Source: Oscillospiraceae bacterium | GTDB lineage: Bacteria > Bacillota > Clostridia > Oscillospirales > Oscillospiraceae | DNA: 37,946 nucleotides | NCBI GenBank assembly: GCA_017429835.1 | Contig: JAFROD010000026.1 | Location: forward strand, 1-37,946 | Direction: 5' to 3' | In this document: piece by piece, positions 15,746-24,375 of the stretch | Layout of the letters: each line of letters opens with the position of its first letter | Position numbering within the stretch: the first letter of the stretch is position 1 | Notes under the pieces: generated by a model | Database searches by the model: none | What the model saw: only the letters and a program-made list of their open reading frames with translations | What the model was told of the DNA's origin: nothing | Made by a program: the position numbers and the translations under genes

Positions 15746-15763
15746 TCTCAGTCCCGTTTTCTT
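15734..15763 (+). terminator. Terminator of the one-carbon operon
   Basis: A 12-bp perfect stem (15734-15745 with 15748-15759), loop TC, then TTCTT. The stop codon TGA (15743-15745) is part of the stem. Confidence 0.85.
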
Positions 15764-15773
15764 ATCCTCCCCC

Positions 15774-15814
15774 GTGTCATTGCGAGACTTGCTGCGCAAG
15801 TCTCGCAATGACAC
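15774..15814. repeat. GTCATTGCGAG palindromic repeat
   Basis: A perfect 19-bp inverted repeat (15774-15792 with 15796-15814, loop TGC). It begins GTGTCATTGCGAGACTTGC. Repeats built on GTCATTGCGAG are known as dispersed palindromes in many bacteria, where they resemble MITEs or REP elements. Its mobility here is inferred. Confidence 0.75.
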
Positions 15815-15846
15815 AAAAAACGGGGCGCAGTCATTCCTGCACCCCG
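15815..15846 (-). terminator. Terminator of rqcP
   Basis: On the minus strand, arms CGGGGTGCAG and CTGCGCCCCG are followed by a run of six T. It sits 5 bases past the rqcP stop. Confidence 0.85.
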
Positions 15847-15850
15847 CGAT

Positions 15851-16096
15851 TCATTCCGCCAATTCCTTATACAATGCCGACGCGTCGTCCTTGCGGACGG
15901 CGTCCGCGACCGCCAGCACCTCGACCGCGACCGTGCGGCTGCCGAAAGCAATGCGGATCACGTCGCCGACCTTGACGTCGTAGGACGCCTTCGCGGGTCT
16001 GCCGTTCACCGTCACGCGGGCGTTATCGCAGGCGTCGTTGGCAACCGTGCGCCGCTTGATCAGGCGCGACACCTTCAAAAACTTATCCAGACGCAT
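15851..16096 (-). CDS. rqcP: S4-domain ribosome quality-control factor RqcP
   Basis: An 81-residue S4 RNA-binding protein whose start MRLDKFLKVSRLIKRRTVA matches Bacillus subtilis RqcP/YabO closely. RqcP binds the 50S subunit with RqcH and drives alanine tailing of stalled nascent chains. The VNGRPAKASYDVKVGDVIRI segment is the second part of the S4 fold. The frame is open to 16150, but ATG 16096 has GGAGG five bases upstream. Next to HU and a SpoVB/YabM-like flippase, the context echoes the B. subtilis yabM-mazG-yabO region, with mazG missing. Confidence 0.9.
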   Translation of the reverse strand: MRLDKFLKVSRLIKRRTVANDACDNARVTVNGRPAKASYDVKVGDVIRIAFGSRTVAVEVLAVADAVRKDDASALYKELAE

Positions 16097-16110
16097 GTTT
16101 CCTCCATAGG

Positions 16111-16146
16111 AAAACGGGGTCGCCGATGAATCGGCAACCCCGTTTT
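16111..16146 (-). terminator. Terminator between HU and rqcP
   Basis: A stem of 17 paired bases with one mismatch (16111-16127 with 16130-16146), rich in GGGG/CCCC and flanked by A and T runs. It lies between the two genes, with the rqcP ribosome site directly after it. It may separate high HU expression from low rqcP expression. Confidence 0.75.
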
Positions 16147-16153
16147 TCAATTC

Positions 16154-16429
16154 TTATTTTGCGACAGCGTCCTTGAAAGCCTTGCCGGCCTTGAAGACGG
16201 GAGCCTTGGAAGCGGGAATCTCAATGGTTTCCTTGGTCTTGGGGTTGCGGCCCATGCGAGCGTCGCGGCACTTCAGTTCAAAGGAGCCGAAGCCGACGAG
16301 CTGAACCTTGTCGCCCTTCGCGACAGCTTCCTTCACGGAATCAACAACAGCGGCGAGAGCCTTCTCTGCGTCCTTCTTGGACAGGCCTGCCTTGGCAGCT
16401 ACTTCAGCAATGAGTTCAGTCTTGTTCAT
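16154..16429 (-). CDS. hup: HU family DNA-binding protein
   Basis: A 91-residue histone-like protein that bends and compacts DNA as a dimer. It begins MNKTELIAEVAAKAGLSKKDAEKAL and has the beta-arm segment (GRNPKTKETIEIPAS) and the C-terminal VFKAGKAFKDAV. The length fits the family. The frame stays open upstream to 16525, but ATG 16429 with AGAGG seven bases before it gives the normal HU start. It has its own promoter and a terminator after it. Confidence 0.97.
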   Translation of the reverse strand: MNKTELIAEVAAKAGLSKKDAEKALAAVVDSVKEAVAKGDKVQLVGFGSFELKCRDARMGRNPKTKETIEIPASKAPVFKAGKAFKDAVAK

Positions 16430-16528
16430 GATAATACCTCTTTCTAAATGATAATACATAATTGTTTGCGGAACTATCGGATCGGCAGCAAATGCGCGCC
16501 GAAAACTCTGATATTCGCTCCGCATTAG

Positions 16529-16557
16529 AATTTAACACATATCTCCGAAATAAGCAA
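16529..16557 (-). promoter_or_regulatory. Promoter of HU gene
   Basis: Minus-strand TTGCTT (16552-16557), 17 bases, TAAATT (16529-16534). It predicts a leader of about 95 bases before the HU start. Confidence 0.5.
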
Positions 16558-16574
16558 GTAAAAAAACGGAAAAA

Positions 16575-18389
16575 TCAATGAATTTTCAGAATTTTCGCGA
16601 TTTTTTCTCCCTTCGGGAGCAGCAAACAGTCTTCATAGGTGATCGCTTTGAGCAAAATGACCAGTAACAGGTAAACGACCGCGGCAGCGGCAATCGCGCC
16701 GAGACAGGCGACCGCGACGCTCGAGATGACGCGCAAGAGAAGCATATAGCCGAAATACGCGACAACGCCCATGGCGATCGCCGCAACGCCGCTCTTCCAG
16801 AGCTTCGGCAGGAGCTTCGGCGGCTCTTTCATGATGTGCCGCATCGTAAATACGTTCAGCACCATATACACGAAGAAGCACGACAGCGTGCCGATCGGCG
16901 CGCCGAGAATGCCGATGGCGGGATTGCCTACCAGAATGTAGTTGACGACGACCTTGACGATGCCGCCGATCAGCATGTTGATCATCGGGAGCCACGGGCG
17001 GTTATGCGCCTGCATGATCGCTGTGGTAACGGTGGTAACGCCGTTGATCAGAACGGTCGGCGCAAGCAGCGCCAGCAGCCACGCCGCCATCTGCACGCGG
17101 CTGTCGCCGTATCTGCCGAGGAGCGCCATGATCGGCTCTGCGAGTACGAAAAGACCGACGGCGCAGGGCATGGCGATCAGTCCGGTCAGCCGCAGCGACG
17201 AATCCTGCACCAGATTGACGTTCTTCTGATCGTTGCGGGTCAGGTGCGCCGTGATCGCAGGAATGATCGCTGCGGTGATGCACGGGAAGAACGCGGTCGG
17301 GAAATTGAAGATGGTCTGACAAAACGCATAGACGCCGCTCTGATTCTCAACCGCCGTCTGCATGATCCCTCTCTGCGACAGGACGACGCTGCCCTCTTTC
17401 ACGCTCGTCACGACGAGCTTGAGCGCCTGCAGCGTCCAGCTCAGGGAGCCGCCGGCGGTCGCCTTTGCCGTCCGGGCGAGGTTATTCAGCATCACGACCG
17501 TGCCGTCCTTGCACATGTTCGTCTTCGCGAGAGCAAGCATTTGTCCCATCCAGCTCGACGCGCCTTCCGCAGTCGCTTCCGCCGCGCCCAACAGACGCCG
17601 CGTGACCATGATCTCGTCGATCAGGTTGATAATCTGCAGACCCGCTGCGCCGAGGGTGATCGGAACGGCAATCGCAAGCAGGAGCTTCACAGTCTTTTTG
17701 TATGACAGCGCCTTGCCGCCCAGCGACGCGACGCGGCTGTGATTGCGGCGGTATTTGACGATAACGTACAGTGCGGAGAACGCCGCGCCGACGCTGATAC
17801 CGAGAATGGACGCGCCGGATGCCAGCGCCAGATCGCCGGTGTACTTCTTGATCAGCCATGCAAAACCAAGACCGAGCAGAAGCTTGCCGAGCGCTTCGAT
17901 GACTTGACTGACCGCAGTGGGCGTCATGTTGCCCTGTCCCTGGAAGAAGCCGCGGCAGGCCGACGCAATACAGATACACAGCACGGCGGGGCCGAGGGCA
18001 AAGATGGAGTACCACGCGTTCGGCATGGACATCACGTCGGACGCCAGCCAGCGCGGGAACAGCATCATCACGCCCGTGCCGAGGATACCGATACCGAGAT
18101 AGACGTACAGGGCGGTGCGGAAAATCCGCTGCATCTGCGCGCCGTTTCCGCGTGCCTGCGCTTCGGAAACCATACGGCTCAGCGCGACCGGCAAGCCCGT
18201 GGTGGAAACGACCAGCAGCACCGTATAGATCGCGTAGGCTTTGTTGAAATAGGCAAAGCCCTGCGAGTCGATGATCTGATTGAGCGGCAGCTTATACAGC
18301 ATGCCGATGACCTTGACGACGATCGTTGAAAGCGACAGTATCGCCGCGCCGGTCAAAAAGTTTTGCTTTTTGACGTTTTCGTTTTCCAA
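16575..18389 (-). CDS. SpoVB/YabM-type flippase (MATE-like)
   Basis: A 604-residue multi-pass protein of the polysaccharide biosynthesis/SpoVB group in the MOP superfamily, which flips lipid-linked envelope precursors. The opening FLTGAAILSLSTIVVKVIGMLYKLPL and the SRMVSEA and GFFQGQGNMTPTAVSQVIE segments are typical. Usual length is about 520-540, and the excess lies in residues about 266-349: an amphipathic stretch between NLIDEIMVTRRL and GVYAFCQ. The start is TTG 18389, two bases after the previous stop, with GGAAGGG just upstream. It is the last gene of the recJ-led cluster. Confidence 0.88.
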   Translation of the reverse strand: MENENVKKQNFLTGAAILSLSTIVVKVIGMLYKLPLNQIIDSQGFAYFNKAYAIYTVLLVVSTTGLPVALSRMVSEAQARGNGAQMQRIFRTALYVYLGIGILGTGVMMLFPRWLASDVMSMPNAWYSIFALGPAVLCICIASACRGFFQGQGNMTPTAVSQVIEALGKLLLGLGFAWLIKKYTGDLALASGASILGISVGAAFSALYVIVKYRRNHSRVASLGGKALSYKKTVKLLLAIAVPITLGAAGLQIINLIDEIMVTRRLLGAAEATAEGASSWMGQMLALAKTNMCKDGTVVMLNNLARTAKATAGGSLSWTLQALKLVVTSVKEGSVVLSQRGIMQTAVENQSGVYAFCQTIFNFPTAFFPCITAAIIPAITAHLTRNDQKNVNLVQDSSLRLTGLIAMPCAVGLFVLAEPIMALLGRYGDSRVQMAAWLLALLAPTVLINGVTTVTTAIMQAHNRPWLPMINMLIGGIVKVVVNYILVGNPAIGILGAPIGTLSCFFVYMVLNVFTMRHIMKEPPKLLPKLWKSGVAAIAMGVVAYFGYMLLLRVISSVAVACLGAIAAAAVVYLLLVILLKAITYEDCLLLPKGEKIAKILKIH

Positions 18390-18391
18390 GC

Positions 18392-19711
18392 TTACCCTTC
18401 CTTTTTGCCAAACATTTTCGGCATCACATACTCTGAAAGCTCTCTGACGACGGCTTCCAGATCAATAGTGGCGTACTTGCCGGCGGCGTAGAGGATCCTG
18501 CCGCGCACCATCGTCATCACGACGTCGTGCCCGCTGACGCAGTAGGCAAGATGGCTCATGACGTTGTGGCAGGGCATGAGGTGCGGCTGGGTGAAGTCCA
18601 GCAGAATGAGATCTGCGTCCATGCCCAATTTGATCATGCCGCATTCCTTCTCGCGTCCCTGCGCCCGCGCGCCGCAGACCGTCGCCATCATCAGCGCCGC
18701 CTGCGCGGGCAGCGCCTTCGGGTCGAGGCTTCTGCCCTTTGCCATGAGGGTCGCCGCGCGGACTTCTTCAAACATATCCAGCGTATTGTTGGAGGCGTTG
18801 GAGTCCGTGCCGAGAGCGACGTTCATGCCCGCGCGGATCATATCCTCTACCTTCGCGCAGCCGGAGGCGAGCTTGAGATTGGAGCAGGGGTTGTGGATCG
18901 CGCTGACCTTGCGTTTAGCAAGCAGGGTTATATCCTCCGGATCGAGCCAGACGCAGTGCGCCGCGATCGCCGGGTGCGCGTCCCAGACGTGGTGGCAGTC
19001 TAAAAGCTGCGCCGCCGTCAGACCGTAACGCTCCTTGCACGCCTCGTGCTCCGCCTTGGTTTCCGACAGATGCACGTGCATGCCGATGCCCTCGTTGATC
19101 GCGTACTCGCTGATCGCGTCCCACAGGCGGTGGTCGGAGGTGTACTCGGCGTGGATCGCGGCGTCGACGCGGATTCTGCCGTCGTCGTAGCCGTGCCACT
19201 TTTCCTTGAGCGCGACCGCCTCCTTGCAGCGTTCGTCCTTCTCAAAGTCAAAGTCCTGATCGGGGAAGACCGTCAGCGCGCGGCTCAAATTCGCCTTGAT
19301 GCCGGAGTCCGCGACCGCCTGCGCCACGTCGTCGCTGAAGAAGTACATGTCGGACACGGAGGTCGTGCCGAAGCGCAGGCTCTCCGCGATCGACAGGAGC
19401 GTGCCCGCCTTGGCGCAGCGCCCGTCCATGCGGTCTTCCGTCGGGAAGATGTAGTCCGAAAGCCACGTCTGCAGCTCCACGTCGTCGGCGTAGCCGCGCA
19501 TGGGAGACATCGGCAGATGGGTGTGGCAGTTGATCAGACCGGGCATCAGAACCATGCCCTCGCCGTTCACGATCTTCTGCGGCTGCTCCTCCGGCGCCTT
19601 GCGGGAGAGGTAGCTGATCTTGCCGTCCGTCACGCCGACAAAGGCGGCAAACAGCACGCGCAGATCTTCGTCCATCGTCACGACGGTCACGTTGGAGAAT
19701 AACGTATCCAT
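18392..19711 (-). CDS. Amidohydrolase, MtaD/TrzA-type deaminase
   Basis: A 439-residue metal-dependent hydrolase of the 5'-methylthioadenosine/S-adenosylhomocysteine deaminase group. Seen metal and catalytic residues: H63 and H65 (NCHTHLPM), H212/H214 and E217 (HVHLSET), H252 (AHCVWL) and D303 (GTDSNASNN). It should hydrolyse an aromatic amino group of an adenosine-like compound; the exact substrate (SAH, MTA, 5'-deoxyadenosine or other) is not determined. HemZ is a radical-SAM enzyme that may release 5'-deoxyadenosine, so salvage of that product is one possible link (inference). Start ATG 19711 with GAAAGGA upstream, 25 bases after hemZ. Confidence 0.9.
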   Translation of the reverse strand: MDTLFSNVTVVTMDEDLRVLFAAFVGVTDGKISYLSRKAPEEQPQKIVNGEGMVLMPGLINCHTHLPMSPMRGYADDVELQTWLSDYIFPTEDRMDGRCAKAGTLLSIAESLRFGTTSVSDMYFFSDDVAQAVADSGIKANLSRALTVFPDQDFDFEKDERCKEAVALKEKWHGYDDGRIRVDAAIHAEYTSDHRLWDAISEYAINEGIGMHVHLSETKAEHEACKERYGLTAAQLLDCHHVWDAHPAIAAHCVWLDPEDITLLAKRKVSAIHNPCSNLKLASGCAKVEDMIRAGMNVALGTDSNASNNTLDMFEEVRAATLMAKGRSLDPKALPAQAALMMATVCGARAQGREKECGMIKLGMDADLILLDFTQPHLMPCHNVMSHLAYCVSGHDVVMTMVRGRILYAAGKYATIDLEAVVRELSEYVMPKMFGKKEG

Positions 19712-19736
19712 AGCGGAAATCCTTTCGGTATGTAGT

Positions 19737-21179
19737 CTATTTCAGCAGGCGGAACGCCTCGTCTTTCTGCCGCAGCACGTCGTCGATCCGTTCGATGTAC
19801 TGCTGCGGGAATTTCGGGTTGTGGAAGCGCTCGAGCTTCCCGTCCGGCAGGTTGATCTTCGTCATGCCCCCGCCGCCCAGAGAGATGATGGAATGCAGCT
19901 CCTCCATCATGTAGATATTATACAGCCCCGCGAAGCCGGGCTTGCACCAGCCGACGTTTTCAAAGCTGCCGGACATGTATTTCTGCCGGTAGAGGTAGTA
20001 GGGCGCGTAGCCCTCCTCGCGCAGGCGGTGCTCCGAGGTTTGGAGCATGTCGCGCACCTCGTCCGCCGTCGGCAGGCGCAGGCGGTCGAAAAAGAGGTCT
20101 GCACCTTTCTTGAGCGCGAGGGTATGCACCGTCACGTTGGTTGGCTGCAGCGCAAGCACCTGCTCCAGCGAGGCGGCGAACGATTCCGGCGTATCGGTCG
20201 GCAGTCCGGCGATCAAATCCATATTGATCCCCTCGAAGCCTGCCCGAACCGCGTCGTGAAAGGCCTGCACCGTCTGCGCGCCCGTGTGACACCGCCCGAT
20301 GCACTCCAAAACCGCGTCGTTCATCGTCTGCGGGTTGATGCTCATGCGGTCGCAGCCGCCCTGCCGGATGGCTTTCAGCTTCGTGAAGCTCAAGGTGTCG
20401 GGTCTGCCGCCTTCCACGGTATATTCTATCAGGTCTGTCAAGTCAAAATGCGCCGCGATCGCGTCCATCAGCCGCTGCATCTGCGAAGTTGACAGCGTAG
20501 TCGGCGTGCCGCCGCCCATATAGAGCGTGCGGACGCGCTTGCCGGATTGCTGCAGGAGCTTGCCCACGTGGGCGATCTCCCGCTCCAGTGCGTCCAGAAA
20601 CGGCGGAAGCTCGCCCTGCAAGCGCTCCACGCCGACGCTGACGAAGCTGCAGTAGGCGCAGCGCGTTGGGCAGAACGGGATGCCGATATAGACGGAAACG
20701 TCGTTTTCGCGCAGGCGTTTCGCCGCCTCGACGGTCGCGAGCGACGCCTCGATACACAGTCTCCTGCGCTCCGGCGAAACGTGGTAAAGCTCTTGCATCA
20801 GCCGATCGGCACTTTCCGCGTTCCCGCCCGCGAGCAGGTGGCGCGTGGTCAGCTTGCTTGGGCGAACGCCGGACAGGCTGCCCCACTCCGGCGGCTGCCG
20901 GAGCTGCATGGCGGCTTCGTAGTAGGTATTCTGCAGCAGGCGGCGCACGGCGGGCACGTCGTCCGTCCGTTTCATGCGGCGCATAGCGAACGCCGTCTTC
21001 CCGTGCAGGGTGATCTTCGCCGTCGCCGTCAGAAAGACTTTCCCGCGCGACAGCGCGGAGACCGCGCCGTCGCCCGAAAAGGGCGCGTCGACCGGCTCCA
21101 TCGTCTCCTCCGGAAACAGCGCGAGCTGGAGCTGCTCCACGGCGTAGCGGTCTTCGTGACCGCGCAGATACAGCTTCAT
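19737..21179 (-). CDS. hemZ: Radical-SAM coproporphyrinogen dehydrogenase-like HemZ
   Basis: A 480-residue radical-SAM protein with the 4Fe-4S motif CPTRCAYC (C170, C174, C177) and the following GGGTPTTL and GVRPSKL segments. HemZ is the HemN relative found in Firmicutes, long because of an N-terminal domain of about 150 residues before the radical-SAM barrel. It is often grouped with oxygen-independent coproporphyrinogen oxidase, but its activity in Gram-positives is not firmly shown. It overlaps the metallo-hydrolase start by 4 bases, in the recJ-rel-dtd cluster conserved in clostridia. Confidence 0.9.
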   Translation of the reverse strand: MKLYLRGHEDRYAVEQLQLALFPEETMEPVDAPFSGDGAVSALSRGKVFLTATAKITLHGKTAFAMRRMKRTDDVPAVRRLLQNTYYEAAMQLRQPPEWGSLSGVRPSKLTTRHLLAGGNAESADRLMQELYHVSPERRRLCIEASLATVEAAKRLRENDVSVYIGIPFCPTRCAYCSFVSVGVERLQGELPPFLDALEREIAHVGKLLQQSGKRVRTLYMGGGTPTTLSTSQMQRLMDAIAAHFDLTDLIEYTVEGGRPDTLSFTKLKAIRQGGCDRMSINPQTMNDAVLECIGRCHTGAQTVQAFHDAVRAGFEGINMDLIAGLPTDTPESFAASLEQVLALQPTNVTVHTLALKKGADLFFDRLRLPTADEVRDMLQTSEHRLREEGYAPYYLYRQKYMSGSFENVGWCKPGFAGLYNIYMMEELHSIISLGGGGMTKINLPDGKLERFHNPKFPQQYIERIDDVLRQKDEAFRLLK

Positions 21180-21751
21180 CGGATCCAGCCGCGTTCGCGG
21201 TCGAGCGTCGTCCTGTCGCCGTGTCCGGGCAGGACGGCGCAGTTTTCGGGGATCGCCGCCAACCTTCGCAGACTGTTGAGCATATCCGCCGGACTGCCGC
21301 CGGGCAGATCCGTCCGCCCGTAGCTGCCGGCAAAGAGGGTATCGCCGGAAAACAGCGCGGTTTCACAGCGCAGGCAGACCGAGCCGGGCGTATGACCGGG
21401 CGTTTCGAGCACGGTGAAGCACAGCTTCCCCACCCGCACGGCAGCGCCCTCGCGGAACAGGTCGGTATAGTACAGCGCCCCGTTCGTCAGAAACGGTGGG
21501 AGCGTCAGCTCCTTTTCGCTCAGCCAGACGGGGCAGCGCGCCGCTCCCGCGATCGTGCGGACGCCGCCGACGTGGTCAAAATGGCCGTGCGTCAGCAAGA
21601 CCGCTTCGATCTGCAGCTTCTCCTGCGCGGCGCGGGCGAGGATCGTCTCCGGCTCGTAGCCGGGGTCGATCACGGCGGTCGCGCCGTTCTCATCGCTCAC
21701 CAGATAGCAGTTGGTCTGATATTCTCCCAGAGTCAGCGTGCGAATTTTCAT
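21176..21751 (-). CDS. MBL-fold metallo-hydrolase
   Basis: A 191-residue metallo-beta-lactamase-fold protein with a full di-zinc set: THGHFDH (H55, H57, D59, H60), PGHTPGSVCL, SGDTLF and PGHGD. The size and order match YcbL/glyoxalase II-like hydrolases that cleave thioesters. A conserved neighbour of dtd and hemZ in clostridia; the natural substrate is unknown. It starts six bases after dtd. Confidence 0.92.
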   Translation of the reverse strand: MKIRTLTLGEYQTNCYLVSDENGATAVIDPGYEPETILARAAQEKLQIEAVLLTHGHFDHVGGVRTIAGAARCPVWLSEKELTLPPFLTNGALYYTDLFREGAAVRVGKLCFTVLETPGHTPGSVCLRCETALFSGDTLFAGSYGRTDLPGGSPADMLNSLRRLAAIPENCAVLPGHGDRTTLDRERGWIR

Positions 21752-21757
21752 AGTCCC

Positions 21758-22207
21758 TCACATCAGTTCGTCTGTATCCAGAATGATCGTCACCGGCCCG
21801 TCGTTCTCCGACGCGACCAGCATTTCCGCGCCGAACTCGCCGTGCTCCGGCGCAAAGCCGCGCGCGCGGCACTCGTCGAGAAACATCTCGTACAGCGGGA
21901 CGGCGACGTCAGGGCCTGCCGCGCCGATAAAGCTCGGGCGCTTGCCCTTTTTGCAGTCGGCGAAGAGCGTGAACTGGCTGACGACCAGCACCTGCCCGCC
22001 CACCGCCTGCAGGTCTAAATTCATTTTATCGTTTTCATCGCGGAAAATGCGCAGTCCGAGCGCTTTTTCCGCGAGTTTTTTACACTGCGCCGGCGTATCT
22101 TCGGGCGCAACGCCGAGCAGGATCAAAAAGCCTCTGCCGATCGCGCCGACGACCTCGCCCGCGATCGTTACCGACGCGCTTTTCACGCGCGTGACCACCG
22201 CCCGCAT
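21758..22207 (-). CDS. dtd: D-aminoacyl-tRNA deacylase
   Basis: A 149-residue DTD that removes D-amino acids (and glycine from tRNA-Ala) mischarged on tRNA. The chirality-checking motifs SQFTL (77-81) and ENDGPVTI (134-141) are intact. It begins MRAVVTRVKSASVTI, as most members do. Its start overlaps the rel stop codon by one base, which couples the two. The dtd-rel pair is conserved across Firmicutes. Confidence 0.96.
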   Translation of the reverse strand: MRAVVTRVKSASVTIAGEVVGAIGRGFLILLGVAPEDTPAQCKKLAEKALGLRIFRDENDKMNLDLQAVGGQVLVVSQFTLFADCKKGKRPSFIGAAGPDVAVPLYEMFLDECRARGFAPEHGEFGAEMLVASENDGPVTIILDTDELM

Positions 22208-24375
22208 CAGTTCTGCCCTCTGCGGACGTCCAGGACGCCGTCGATCTGCCGCATTTTATTGCGGATCGCCTCCAGCTCCTGCACGTTTTTGACCTCGAAG
22301 GTCACGATGGCGCGCCCGTGGTTGGCGGACAGCTCGCGCGCGGAGATCTCGGAAACGCGCACCTTTGAGCTGTTGAGCACGGTGGCGATGTCGATCCAGA
22401 TGCCGTCGCGGTCGATGGAGTCGATTTCGAAGGTCGTGGAGAAGGGTTTTTCCTCCTCCGTGCTCCACGAGACGTGTACCCAGCGGCCCGCCATCTTCGG
22501 GTCGTTCACGTCCACGTTCTTGCAGTCTCTGCGGTGGACGGAAACGCCGTAGCCCTTGGTGATGAAGCCGATGATCTCGTCGCCGGGAACAGGCGTGCAG
22601 CAGCGCGAGAACTTGATCATGCACGATTCGATGTCCTCAACGATCACGCCGGACTCCTTGTGGCGGCTCGTTTTCAAGGGGGGCTGCTCGGGCGTTTTCG
22701 GGGTATCCTTTTTGCGGCTCGCCTTCGTCAGCTCTTCGCGGACGCGACCAAACGCCTTCATCGCCGTCAAACCGCCGTAGCCGATGGCGGCGTACATGTC
22801 GTCCAGCGAGTCAAAGCAGAGCTTTTTCAGAAGGGTCGGCAGCAGCTCCTGATCCTGCAGGACGGACGGACTGATGCCCGCGCGCCGCAGTTCGCCCTCG
22901 AAGCTGCTCTTGCCGTGCGCGACGTTTTCCTCGCGCTTTTCGTGCTTGAACCACTGTTTGATCTTCGTGCGCGCCTGATTGCTGTTGCAGATCTTCAGCC
23001 AGTCGCGGCTCGGGCCCTTGGCGCTCTTGGAGGTCAGGATCTCGACGATATCGCCGTTGGCAAGCGGCTGATCGAAGCTCGCGATACGGTTGTTGACCTT
23101 CGCGCCGACCATGGCGTTGCCGACGCCGGAATGGATGGCGTAGGCGAAGTCGATCGGCGTGGAGCCTGCCGGCAGGGACATGACCTTGCCTCTGGGGGTG
23201 AAGACGAACACCTCGTCGTCGAACATATCCACCTTGAGGGAGTGGATATAGTCCTCGGCGTCGTTTTCCTCCTGCTGACTTTCCAGCAGTCTTCGCACCC
23301 ACTCAAAGTCCTTCTCGTTGCCGCCTTTGATGCCCTCCTTGTACTTCCAGTGCGCGGCAATGCCGTACTCCGCCGTTTCGTGCATTTCCCAGGTGCGGAT
23401 CTGCACCTCGAACGGAATGCCGTCCTGACCGATGACGGTCGTATGCAGACTTTGATACATATTCGGCTTCGGGGTGGAAATATAATCCTTAAAGCGGCCG
23501 GGCACCAGATTGAACAGATCGTGAATATGGCCGAGGACGTTGTAGCAGTCGGGAATGGAATCGACGATGATACGGAAAGCATACAGGTCGTACAGCTCGT
23601 CGAGCGTCTTTTTCTGCTGCTGCATTTTGCGGTAGATCGAATAGACGTGCTTGATCCGTCCGTAGATCGAGCCGTGAATGCCAACGGCGGAAAGGCGCGT
23701 CATGATCGTGCTCTGGATAGAGTGCATGAACTTTTCCGCTTCTTCCTTATGCTCCTCCAGATAGGTCATAATACGCTCGTAGCCGTCCGGATCGAGGTAT
23801 TTGAGAGAAATATCCTCCAGCTCCCATTTGATCTTCTGCATGCCGAGACGGTGCGCCAGCGGGGCGTAGATGTCCATCGTCTCGCGGGATTTCGATATTT
23901 GCTTTTCGCGCGTCTGATACTCCATCGTGCGCGTGTTGTGCAGGCGGTCACAGATTTTGATCAGCACGACGCGAATGTCCTTGCTCATCGCGAGAAACAT
24001 CTTGCGCAGGTTTTCCATCTGCTGCTCTTCCAGCGTGGAATACTGCACGCGGGTCAGCTTGGTGACACCCTCGACTAGCTCCGCGACCGTCGAGCCGAAC
24101 TGCCGCTCGATCTCGTCGTGGGTCGAGTCGGTGTCCTCGAGACAGTCGTGCAGGATCGCGGCGAGGATGGAATCGGTATCCAGACCGGTCTCTGCGACGA
24201 TCTCCGCCACAGCGAGCGGATGGGTGATATAGGGAGAGCCGTCTCTGCGCTTCTGATCGCGGTGCTTGTTGTCGGCAAAGGCGACGGCGCGGTCGATCAG
24301 CGCCATATCCGCCTGCGGACAGTGCAGGAGGATCTGCTTGCGCATGCTCTCATAGTGATCGGCAAAGGTTTCCAT
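22207..24375 (-). CDS. relA: Bifunctional (p)ppGpp synthetase/hydrolase (Rel)
   Basis: A 722-residue long RSH protein that makes and degrades (p)ppGpp. Order of domains: HD hydrolase (1-200) with H52 and H76-D77, E80-D81 (HDCLED) intact; synthetase (about 220-360) with YQSLHTTVIG and FEVQIRTWEMHETAEYGIAAHWKY; TGS (about 395-455); a helical and zinc-finger-like part with CCTPVPGD; and ACT (about 645-722). Both catalytic sites look competent, as expected where it is the only long RSH. It follows recJ directly: the ATG starts at 24375, the base next to the last base of the recJ stop, with the ribosome site GAGGTG inside recJ's last codons. In many Firmicutes apt lies between recJ and rel; here it does not. 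Confidence 0.96.
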   Translation of the reverse strand: METFADHYESMRKQILLHCPQADMALIDRAVAFADNKHRDQKRRDGSPYITHPLAVAEIVAETGLDTDSILAAILHDCLEDTDSTHDEIERQFGSTVAELVEGVTKLTRVQYSTLEEQQMENLRKMFLAMSKDIRVVLIKICDRLHNTRTMEYQTREKQISKSRETMDIYAPLAHRLGMQKIKWELEDISLKYLDPDGYERIMTYLEEHKEEAEKFMHSIQSTIMTRLSAVGIHGSIYGRIKHVYSIYRKMQQQKKTLDELYDLYAFRIIVDSIPDCYNVLGHIHDLFNLVPGRFKDYISTPKPNMYQSLHTTVIGQDGIPFEVQIRTWEMHETAEYGIAAHWKYKEGIKGGNEKDFEWVRRLLESQQEENDAEDYIHSLKVDMFDDEVFVFTPRGKVMSLPAGSTPIDFAYAIHSGVGNAMVGAKVNNRIASFDQPLANGDIVEILTSKSAKGPSRDWLKICNSNQARTKIKQWFKHEKREENVAHGKSSFEGELRRAGISPSVLQDQELLPTLLKKLCFDSLDDMYAAIGYGGLTAMKAFGRVREELTKASRKKDTPKTPEQPPLKTSRHKESGVIVEDIESCMIKFSRCCTPVPGDEIIGFITKGYGVSVHRRDCKNVDVNDPKMAGRWVHVSWSTEEEKPFSTTFEIDSIDRDGIWIDIATVLNSSKVRVSEISARELSANHGRAIVTFEVKNVQELEAIRNKMRQIDGVLDVRRGQN

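Noticed and set aside
22474..24078. 534-codon plus-strand frame opposite rel
   Set aside because: Shadow of the rel coding strand. The conserved Rel motifs are all on the minus strand.
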